Assembly: GCA_011947345.1 (NCBI GenBank)
Contig: JAAVTG010000179.1
Location: forward strand, 1-64,000
Length of the DNA: 64,000 nucleotides
Reading direction: 5' to 3'
From: Phytophthora quininea
Lineage: Eukaryota; Oomycota; Peronosporomycetes; Peronosporales; Peronosporaceae
This document shows, one piece after another, positions 55,800 to 64,000 of this stretch. Position 1 is the first letter of the stretch, and each line of letters begins with the position of its first letter. The notes below the pieces were generated by a model. The model saw only the letters and a list, made by a program, of their open reading frames with translations. It was not told the DNA's origin and searched no databases. The position numbers were made by a program, and so were the translations under genes.

Positions 55800-56200
55800 G
55801 GAACGAATGTTGCACTGGGACCAGCTCAACGCTTTGGCGTCCCCATGATTTTCATGACCTGTATGCTGCTTTTCTAGTGAGACCTAGTAGTACCATCGCA
55901 AGATGCCTGGACGGATCATCGGAGTGTCGCTGAATGCTCGCGGAGAACCTGCCAACAGAATGGCCAAATGTACTTGTGAGCGGCTGATGCAGTTATGCAC
56001 ATGTCGACGTAGTTGTTGTGTCTGGCACTGCCGATGCTAATGCTGATGTAGTCAAAACTCATGGGCCTAGTTACTGGTGATCATAGTGTCCAAGAACTTG
56101 GCGAACTTCGTCTTCAAGAACGTGGCAATTTTTGACACGAGCCCCTTCAAGTAGTAACTACGCCTGGTGTGACCAAGATGCTTGTGCCGTACAGCAACTT
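55800..56200 (+). pseudogene. Glycine dehydrogenase (P-protein) fragment
   Basis: In shifting plus-strand frames: AQRFGVPM near 55828, RKMPGRIIGVSLNARGEPAN followed by RMA near 55900, and NFVFKNVAIFDTSPFK near 56105. These match, in order, the conserved S-Q-R-F-G-V-P, M-P-G-R-I-I-G-V and F-F-D-T regions of the decarboxylating glycine dehydrogenase of the glycine cleavage system. Residues between PGRIIGV and FDT are far fewer than in the enzyme, so there is an internal deletion as well as frame breaks. A dead fragment of a housekeeping gene. Confidence 0.65.
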
Positions 56201-56330
56201 GCCTGCGGAACTGGATTGGTACGAATTTACATTTTTGTGTTGCACCTTAAACATTCTAACGTGGTGTTGATGCTGCTAAACAGGTCTTGAACCTTTGTCA
56301 TCCCAACGAGTCCCTCTGCTGCATCCTTTA

Positions 56331-56350
56331 GCAACGAGCTAGCTCGTTGC
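56331..56350. repeat. Perfect 20-bp palindrome
   Basis: GCAACGAGCT followed directly by its reverse complement AGCTCGTTGC, just upstream of the E2F-like cluster and the hAT reading frame. Function unknown. Confidence 0.7.
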
Positions 56351-56365
56351 TCGCGCTGTTTTGGA

Positions 56366-56445
56366 TTTCGCGCCAAAGAGATCTTGCCAATATCTTGGCG
56401 CGAAATTCAAAACCTGAAAGGGCATCAAGAATCTTGGCGCGGAAA
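56366..56445. promoter_or_regulatory. Three E2F-like motifs upstream of a hAT ORF
   Basis: TTTCGCGCC (56366-56374), GGCGCGAAA (56397-56405) and GGCGCGGAAA (56436-56445) match the E2F/DP consensus TTTSSCGC in both orientations. They lie 130-210 bp before the hAT start codon. The first two form an inverted repeat extended by flanking bases (ATTTCGCGCCAA / TTGGCGCGAAAT). Binding is inference. Confidence 0.35.
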
Positions 56446-56578
56446 TCAAATCCCGAGCGCGCTTGGTTCTCTCCACAACGCAATTTGCCACGAAGTCACC
56501 AAGTCCAAGCTCAAGATCGCCCCACAATTACAAGTCGTCAAGCACACATCGAAGTCTTCCTCGACTCCGTCCCAATGA

Positions 56579-58553
56579 CGGGCCGCAAGCAAGATCAGCT
56601 GTGGGATGAGTTCACCATCGTGCACCAGCGAGGCCCAGACAAACCACATCCTGATGTTTTATGCCCCCACTGCAGAGAGTGGCGTGTTTACAGTGCCCAA
56701 CTCACTCGAGACTCAGTCCGTCACTTCGAGAGTTGTGATTCAATACCGACGGAAGTGAAAGCGAAACACAGCGCCCGTATCGCGAAGCTGAAGAAAGGCA
56801 AACGCCGTTTCTTCAATGGCGGAGCCATGTTTTCTCCGGTTAAGTCCCGCAGAACCAGCTACTGCTCATCGGTCCACTAGACCCTGGTGTTGAGTGACAC
56901 CGAGATCCACGAGGTTCATGTTGAGCTTGCTAGAGGATTTTATACGGCTGGGATACCTTTCCGAGCCATCGAAACCCCACTTGCAAAGCGCGTTTACTCG
57001 TTGTAACCCGGCCTTCCGACTGCCTACACGTCGTGCACTTGCGACCAGTTGCTGAATGAGGTGTACCAAGTAGGACGCTCTGAACTGGCAGAGATTCTCA
57101 AGCCACAAAAACGCCTTACTTTGGTTACCGACGGCTGGACAAACACATGTCGTGAGAGCATTGTCAACTACGTCCTGACATCGCCGAAGATGAGACCAAT
57201 GATGTGGTCGTCAGGGACGACTGGTTCTGCCGATCACACCGGAGAATTTATGGCGGAAGAGATCCTGCGAGTTATTGGTGAAGTTGAAGAGTTGGCTGGA
57301 ATAGGAAAGGTGACTTCCGTTGTCACTGACAATGCGCCGAACATGAGATTAGCTGGGAAACTGGTGGAGGCGCCCGAACGTTGTTTACAGTGGGTGCGCT
57401 GCGCATGCGATGAATTTGCTGCTCAAGGACATTTACAAGTTACCATTGCTGAAAGAAGTACTACAACAAGCGCTGAAAGTAACGAAGTTTGTGCGTGCTC
57501 GAAATCTACTGTTGGCTGGCGTTAGGAAGAACAGAACATACTTTCAGAGGGTGGGCAAGAAGAAGATTCGAGAGCTAGCACTGCCGGTCGCAACAAGATG
57601 GTATTCGCAGGAGAAGTGTATTCGAAGTGTGCTAAGCAATAAATCGCCGCTAACAACAGCGTTCACAAATTCGTAGTTGATGCGAAACTCCGAGGATACC
57701 GCTGAGAACAAAGCGAGATTGGGAAGATCCAAGATATCGTGAGACCCAATTCCACGTTTTGGAATAACGCGTGGGTTGTTCAAAGACTCACAGCCCCGAT
57801 CAAGCGTTCACTCGCCGTTCTCGAATCTGATCTGTGCTCAAATTCGATGATATTGCATGAGTTTGATCGTCTCATGCTCCCCCGAGTACAAAGAAGACCT
57901 TCATGGACTCCACGACAGAACCATTCAGCCAAAAATCCGGGATGCGATCTCAAAACGCTGGGACTTCGTTTGTTCCCGGTCCAGTATCACCAGCATCGCC
58001 TATTTACTGGATACCAGCAAGAGTCTTTCAGCTTTCGCGACCTTCGAAGGCATTAGTGTTGACAAAGTCGTCGATGACACTGTGAAACTGGCAAACGCAC
58101 TGGGCATGTGGCTAATGCTTAAGTGACAAAAGAGGTGTTTGAGAACGCTGTGATGGAGTTGGTTGGCGCGAAGGATGACTGGGATGTGGACGCTTGGAAA
58201 GCTAACAGCTCCAAACCACCTCTTGAGTGGTGGGTTATAAATAAAGTTTTCTCGCGGTCTCCTGTCAAGCGTTTTGCGCAGCATGTTTTGAGCAGCCCCA
58301 CATCTTCAGCAGCAAGTGAACGTCTGTGGAGTATTCAAGGCTTGACCCATACCAAGCTACGAAATCGGCTGAGTGTTCCAAGTGCCGAGAAATTGTCATT
58401 CATCCGCAACAACTGCGGCAACAAAATCGGAAGGGGTTGCCAGTTTATGCTACTCCACCTGCGCCGACCGAGCGTGACGATGGCGAGGAAGAAGTTAAAA
58501 AGATGAAGAAACAGCGTTTGATCTCGATGACGAGGATTTTGAACTCCTTTTGA
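56579..58553 (+). mobile_element. hAT-type transposase with BED finger (broken)
   Basis: The ATG at 56576-56579 region opens MTGRKQDQLWDEFTIVHQRG; the BED-type finger is CPHCREWRVYSAQLTRDSVR then HFESC (C-x2-C...H-x3-C, about 56660-56740). Later frames carry the catalytic domain: LTLVTDGWTNTCRESIVNYV, KVTSVVTDNAPNMRLAGKL, VRCACDEFA (about 57110-57420), ELALPVATRWYSQEKC (57590), and the C-terminal dimerisation region PPLEWWVINKVFSRSPVKRF and SSPTSSAASERLWSIQGLTH (58220-58345). At least four breaks. Terminal repeats not found. The element is similar in plan to, but distinct in sequence from, the one at 7.4-9.0 kb. Confidence 0.8.
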
Positions 58554-58914
58554 GTCCCTGTCTGACTTTGACAAAGCCGACTGAAGGTGGACAACAACGG
58601 GTGTTCGATGTGCACAACTACGTTCAAGTTCGTGTTTTGGCAGTACTGAGGTTTCCTGTTTCCACCGGGCTCCAAATGAAAATGAATACATAACTGCGTT
58701 TACCGCCATGCTTATTCGTAAGAGTTTCCACTACTTTCTACCTCGCGGTGCTACAAATTCTCTCTTTTTCTCTCTCTGCTTAGAGAGTGCATGACTTCAT
58801 GTACGGGAAACTCTGGTAAACATGGCTCTTGCCGATTCGCGTGTCCGATGCCACCGAGTCTACCACTTCTTGTCGCTTGAAGAACTCGGGCACATTGTTC
58901 ACCTCGCCGTCAGA

Positions 58915-59520
58915 CTAGACCACCGGTCGGAATGGCACGGGCGCCTCCCGCTTATCCGGTTTCTCCCAGTCCACGCTGTTGAAGAAGGGGTGGTCCGTGA
59001 TCTCTTGGACGCCGCACGAACCGGAGCCGAATCGCTTGGCTGGGTTGCGGCAGGTCAAACCACGCAGCAGGGATCGAGCGTCGTCGGAAAACTCGGACGG
59101 GAACCGCAGCGGGAGTTTGGTGATGTTCTGGTAGTTGCGCTTGCGGTTTGCGTGGTAGAACGGCGTGTAACCCGCCAGCATCTCGAAGATGAGGACACCG
59201 AGTGACCAGTAGTCCACCGCTTTGCCGTAGGGCACACGACGGATCAGCTCGGGGACAATGTACTCGGGCGTACCGCAGAACGTCTGCATGCCGTCCTTAC
59301 TGTCGAAGTGGTCGTGCGAGAGACCAACGTCCGTCAAGGCGATGAAACCCTTGTCGTCCAGCAGAATGTTCTCCGGCTTCAGGTCTCGGTACACGATGTT
59401 GTAGGTGTGCAGGTGCGAAATGGCCAGCACTAGCTGGGCAGCCTAGAAGCGCGTGCGGGTCTCGTCAAAGTGCATGGCGCGCTACAAGTGGAAGTGCAGC
59501 GTTCCGCCGTTGTAGAAGTC
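58915..59520 (-). pseudogene. AGC-family protein kinase, truncated by a gypsy insertion
   Basis: The minus strand encodes a kinase C-lobe: AISHLHTYNIVYRDLKPENI (catalytic loop), ALTDVGLSHDHFD (the DFG motif reads DVG), GMQTFCGTPEYIVPELIRRV (activation segment; APE is VPE), YGKAVDYWSLGVLIFEMLAG, and HPFFNSVDWEKPDKREAPVP with the AGC-type tail, ending at 58915. Upstream, DFYNGGTLHFHL and MHFDETRTRF are readable, but each is followed by a TAG. At 59520 the gene stops at the LTR of the gypsy element; the N-lobe would lie beyond 64000. Two stops and altered motifs indicate a pseudogene before or after the insertion. Confidence 0.8.
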
Positions 59521-59749
59521 TGACAACCCCTCGACGTTACCGCCTGTCCTCAACGCGAGTGACTCTTCACAAGTCTGCTTGGGTGCGCCTTGACTGGTTG
59601 CCAAGCGGCCTCGCAGACGCTTCATGTAGTTAGGCTAAGCCAGGATCAATCTCAGTTCTCTTTTCTCCTTCTCGAACTCAAGTGGCTTTGGCATTTTGAG
59701 AATTCTCAAATCAGTCGACCTGGCACACCCGTCGGTCAAATCGCCCACA

Positions 59750-62700
59750 ATGAACCGCTCCAAGGACAAGGACGACAAGGAGCGCTACCTCACGTACTCC
59801 ATCATTGTCAAGCATGGTGACATGGAGAAGGGCATTCAAGATGAAGTCGTCACCAAAAGATGGCAAAGTTCGGTGATGGCAGCCCGAAGGAGTTCCTCGA
59901 GTGGGTCTACCACTTCAACCAGCTCGCCAAGCTCAAAGGCTGGAGCGAGGAAGACAAGTTCTGCAACGCCCACGTGCTACTCGAAGGCGACCTCCTCGAC
60001 GCGTTCGACGAGCAGGCCAAGGCTAACGAAGGAGACGAAGACATTCGCATGGACAAGGAATTCGACCGTGCGCTCTTCAAGGCATCAAGTGTTATCATGC
60101 CCGTCGACTACGCCGAAAAGATACAGGAGGAGCTGTGGGATATGCGAAAGACTCGCAGCGAAAGTCTGGCAGACTACAACAAGCGATTTCGCACGCTCGT
60201 GAGGCTGGACGGTATCATCGCGGGTTTGTGTGAGCGGCGAACACTGGCAGAAGACGCCCTGTGCCGCCTGTACAAGAGAGGACTCCCATTTGATTGGCAA
60301 GCCAAGTATGACAGCAGCGGCCAGACTTATTCAACCGTCGCTACGCTGATACCGTACTTTGAACGGATCGAGCAAGGTGAAGAACGTGCTCAAGGCAGAA
60401 GTCAACAAAACGCCAACAACAACAACAGCAATCGGCCCAACAACAATCGTGGCCAGGGCCGTGGCCGTGGACGCGGACGGCGCAACTACAGCAATAACAA
60501 TATCCGTGGCAACAATTCCCGTCAGCAACAGCAGCAGCGCAACCAGAACCGCAATGGAAGCGGCAACAACAATAGCAACAACAAGTACTGCACCTTTCAC
60601 AAGACGTCTTCGCACTCAACGCAAGAATGCCGCGCTCTGCAAGGCTCTAACCAGCAGGAAGAGCACCAACAAGTCGACTATCACCGTGGAAGCAGCTCTC
60701 AAGGACGTGGTGGTCATCAGCCTGGAGCCAGACGCTCTCAAAGTACCTTCGTCGAGCAGCGTAATCAACGCGGTGGAAGCTCAAGCGAAGACGAGTACAT
60801 GTTCGTGGGCCTGGAAGCCCCACAAGTGTCGACGACACCCAGTATGAGAGCGATGGTTAAGCTGGAGCACGACAAAACTCAGTACAAAGCTCTTCTCGAC
60901 AGTGGTTGCTCGCGCAGTATAGTGAACAAAAGCCTGGTGCAGATCCTACAGAAGAACGCCAGCAGCATCGCGAAGTCGCGCGTCGCATTCGATCTCATAC
61001 AAGGAGCAACACCGAGCACTGGATCAATCGAGGTACGCTTTCGTATCCCTAAATTGAAGCGTGACATAATTATCAATCACAACTTTGAGATACTATCCGG
61101 CCTGAAAGATGACATGGTTATCGGTCGCGACCTGCTCACAGCATTAGGAATCGTGTTGGACTTCAAGAACAACCGCATTGTTTGGGACGGCAGTGGAATC
61201 GCAATCAACACGCCGACCAGTACTAAAAAGCCGGGACTAGTGGCAGTATCCGATGAGCCACTCGAAGACTCTGACGACTTCCTAGCAGGTGACGTTAAGA
61301 GCGCAGCACCGATCGATCTATTGCCGCAGCACCTTGATGAAGCAATGCGTCATTGCTATTTGAAGTTACTCGAGGAGTACGCCGATCTATACAACGGCAG
61401 ACTCGGGAAAATACGTCTCCCTGACTACATATTACCACTCAGTGTCGATTACGTGCCGGTTCAAGCGAAGCCGTACGCCATTCCTCGCAGTCAAGAAGCG
61501 GCAGCCCGCAAAGAGATACAACGTCTCATTGATTTGGATGTCATTGAACAGAGCTACGATTCGGAATCCGCAGCACCGGCATTCTTCCTAACGAAACCGA
61601 ACGGTGAACTGCGTTTGCTCGTCGATTTCAGAGGCCTGAACAAGTACCTGAAGAGATCTCCATACTTTGTGCCCAAGATCCGCGAGATCCTGCTCCGTCT
61701 GGATAAAGCCAAGTGCATGACCACGTTGGACGCCAACATGGGGTACTTTGCACGGCGACTCAAGCGAGAAAGCAAAGCAGTAACCGCGTTTTGCCTTCAG
61801 TTTGGCAGGTTCCAGTTTAAAAGCCTCCCAATGGGAATTTCGACTGCTCCAGACGAGTATCAATCCTGCATGGAACGCATCCTCGGTGACTTGCCGTTCG
61901 TCGTCGTGTACTTGGATGACATCCTAATTTTTTCCGAGAGTGAGCAAAATCATCTCGAGCACCTACGCATCGTGTTTGAGCGGCTTCGTAAGTATGATGT
62001 GACGCTGAATGCAAGGAAGTGCCACATCCTTCGCGAAGAGGTTGATTATCTAGGATTCACGTTAACGCCAACTGGAATTCAACCACAGCGTAAGAAAGTG
62101 GAAGCCATCCAGCAGATAGCAGAGCCCAAGAACAAAAAGAGCTCCGACGCTTCCTGGGCATGATCTCTTACTACAGAGAAATGATCCCGAATAAGTCCGC
62201 AGTCACAAAGAGGTTGAATTGACTCACCTCCAAGAACGTGCCATTCACCTGGACACTGGAAGATGCAGCCGCCTTTCGCGAGATTAAAGCGGCCCTCGCC
62301 AGAAGTGTTTGGTTAGCATTCCCGGACTACACTCGCAAGTTCCACATCTATGCGGATGCAAGCGGTGAGCAGATAGGTGGTGTGATTGTCCAAGGCAAGA
62401 GGACTCTTGCGTGCTTTTCCCGATCAATGACCGACACTCAACGGAAGTACTCTACTATGGAGTCGGAGCTACTCTCCGTCGTCGAGATTCTCAGGGAGTA
62501 TCGCACTATGCTCTTAGGATTTCCGATTATCATCCACACGGATCACAAAATCTTCTCTTCCCTCACGAGAACTCCCTGCGCGTCAAACGATGGAAGTTGC
62601 TGGTCGAGGAATACCGACTCTCCATCGAGTACGTCCCTGGCGTACAAAATATCGGTGCTGATGCATTCTCACGCCTGAAATATGACTACGTGAAACAAGT

Positions 62701-63859
62701 AACTGATGAAGAATTACTCGCAGTGGAAAAAGAAGAAATCGCAATCGATGGATCTGTGTTGAAGGCGCATCAACTGAAGGACGATACCTGCAAAGCGGTT
62801 ATCACTCGCTTGGAATCTAGAACAGCAGATCCTGGTTACAGCATGCGCCCGGCGCTAGGAGCTGTGTTGCTTCACTTCAAGAAGCGTGTCGTTGTTCCCC
62901 AATCGCTGCGGAACGATTTAGTGGAGCTTTACCATGATTATCTTTTGCATCCTGGAGGAGAAAAGCAATTTCAGACGATGGGCACATTCTGGTGGCCCGC
63001 TATGGAGAAGGACGTCAAAGATTTCGTGAAGAAGTGCCTCCAGTGTAAGCGCGCAAAGCTCCACGGTGGCAAGCAACACTACGGACACCTTCCTCCCACG
63101 CCTGCAACAAACAATGATCGTCCGTTCGATGTTGTTCACGTCGACCTACTGGGACCTATTGCAGAAGACTTTTATTGCTTGACGATGATCGAGCAGCAAT
63201 TTCGCTGGCTCGAAGTGATAATCCAGAAAGGGAAAACTTCCGCCACGACAGCAGTCAGCTTCGAACGTGTGTGGCTGTGTCGCTACCCGAGGCCTAAGTA
63301 CGTAGTCCATGACCTTGGGACCGAATTCACCGGCGACGAATTTCAACTCTTGCTGATGACGATGGCAATCAAGGACAAGCGTATCACTGCTAAAAATCCG
63401 CAAGCAAACGCGATCTGTGAACGTGTGCACCTAGAGATCATGAATATTCTCCGTGCTCGCCCGGATCTGAAAGACCAACTCGACGTGGCTCTAGACTACG
63501 CTGCCTATTCAATTCGCGCTAGTTACCATTCGGTCCTGAGAGCGTCGCCTGCACAACTCTTATTCGGCGAGGACATGATCACCAGGCAATTGCATTTTGC
63601 CAACTGGAGTTTTCTCTCCAAGCAGCGATTTACAGCTATCATGCAAGACAACGAGCGGGAAAATATGAAGCGCATCGAGCATTTCTACCGTGTCGGAGAC
63701 CAAGTTATGCTTCGCATTCCAGCCCGTGAGCGGTGCAAGACAGATCCAGTTTCCAAGGGACCATTCATGATCAAACAAGTGTTCGACAATGGCACTGTTC
63801 TACTGGACACCGGGACGACGGAGTATCGTGCAAATATCCATCGGATCTTCCCGTGTTAA
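59750..63859 (+). CDS. Gypsy gag-pol polyprotein (broken)
   Basis: A candidate gag start is the ATG at 59750 (MNRSKDKDDKERYLTYSIIV). After a slip at AAAA 59855-59858 the main frame runs to 62163: gag (FLEWVYHFNQLAKLKGWSEE), an N/Q/R/G-rich linker, a knuckle-like CTFHKTSSHSTQEC, protease ALLDSGCSRSIVN, and reverse transcriptase with FFLTKPNGELRLLVDFRGLN, LPMGISTAPDEYQSCMERIL and VVVYLDDILIFSE. A slip at 62134-62139, an in-frame TGA at about 62219 and a slip at AAAA 62547-62550 precede RNase H (KFHIYADASGEQIGGVIVQG) and integrase (LHPGGEKQFQTMGTFWWPAM, FVKKCLQCKRAKLHGG; VVHVDLLGPIA, VVHDLGTEFTGDEF, NAICERVHLEIMN), ending at 63859. All catalytic residues I can check are present. Confidence 0.9.
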
Positions 63860-63894
63860 ACACCGATGACAAGCATCCTGGCTTTGGGGGAGAA

Positions 63895-64000
63895 TGACAA
63901 CCCCTCGACGTTACCGCCTGTCCTCAACGCGAGTGACTCTTCACAAGTCTGCTTGGGTGCGCCTTGACTGGTTGCCAAGCGGCCTCGCAGACGCTTCATG
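63895..64000 (+). repeat. 3' LTR of the gypsy element, partial
   Basis: The first 106 bp of the LTR, identical to 59521-59626, cut by the window edge. Confidence 0.9.

Larger units (their letters stand above)
59521..64000 (+). mobile_element. Ty3/gypsy retrotransposon inserted in a kinase gene (3' LTR runs off window)
   Basis: The 5' LTR begins TGACAACCCC at 59521, and an identical start occurs at 63895 after a purine-rich tract (GGGGGAGAA, 63886-63894); all 106 bp of the right LTR in the window match the left. Gag-pol lies between. The LTR end and the primer-binding site cannot be fixed because the right LTR is cut by the window edge. The 5 bp before the element are AAGTC (59516-59520); the same five bases should follow the 3' LTR. 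No chromodomain. Confidence 0.9.

Noticed and set aside
60331..60619. Cys/Ala/Val-rich minus-strand frames as membrane or Cys-rich proteins
   Set aside because: They are the complement of the AAC/CAG-rich gag linker of the gypsy element.
1..64000. CRISPR arrays, operons or bacterial genes
   Set aside because: No spaced direct repeats; introns, LTR elements and oomycete effectors show nuclear eukaryotic DNA.

Overview
The window reads as nuclear DNA of an oomycete, most probably a Phytophthora or a close downy-mildew relative; I cannot name the species. The grounds are RXLR-dEER secreted effector genes, short GT-AG introns (57-88 nt, one with a CTAAC branch-like site), and a repeat content typical of these genomes: Ty3/gypsy, Ty1/copia, DIRS-like, LINE, Crypton, hAT, pogo and Harbinger sequences. 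Only the first ~5 kb looks like an ordinary gene-dense segment. The rest is repeat-rich and carries a fast-evolving effector family.

Layout. 0-5.4 kb: a multi-exon gene running off the left edge on the minus strand, a divergent tepsin-like (AP-4 accessory) gene on the plus strand, a convergent unknown gene and a small gene fragment. 5.5-10.4 kb: an ORF split by a 352-bp solo LTR with a perfect 5-bp target duplication, and a decayed hAT transposase. 10.5-14.0 kb: an RXLR effector next to a 2.8-kb near-perfect inverted repeat that carries two mirrored pairs of effector pseudogenes. 14.0-18 kb: scrambled DIRS-like retroelement pieces. 18.6-26.9 kb: two LINEs in tandem, one nearly full length. 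28.2-31.3 kb: three more members of the effector family, only the last intact. 32-42.8 kb: the 3' end of a chromodomain gypsy element with its LTR, two Cryptons, a gypsy integrase, a second DIRS-like element and a Harbinger piece. 43.8-44.4 kb: an ABCG transporter fragment. 46.7-53.1 kb: a complete copia element with matching LTRs, a 5-bp target duplication and an antisense ORF between pol and the 3' LTR. 53.5-55.1 kb: a complete pogo-type element with TIRs and TA duplication. 55.8-58.5 kb: a glycine dehydrogenase fragment and a hAT transposase. 58.9-64 kb: an AGC kinase pseudogene split by a gypsy element that runs to the right edge.

Almost every frame break in otherwise well-conserved coding sequence falls at a homopolymer run, mostly as the apparent loss of one base. 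That suggests uncorrected sequencing error for many of them. Genuine substitutions also occur (CGA to TGA, ATG to GTG, active-site changes). I therefore separate homopolymer breaks, which may be artefacts, from nonsense and missense changes, which are more likely real.

Most promising for novelty: the antisense ORF inside the copia element, with a chromodomain-like segment followed by a cysteine-peptidase-like (OTU-like) segment; and the effector-bearing palindrome whose right outer border abuts a 54-bp piece of LINE coding sequence.
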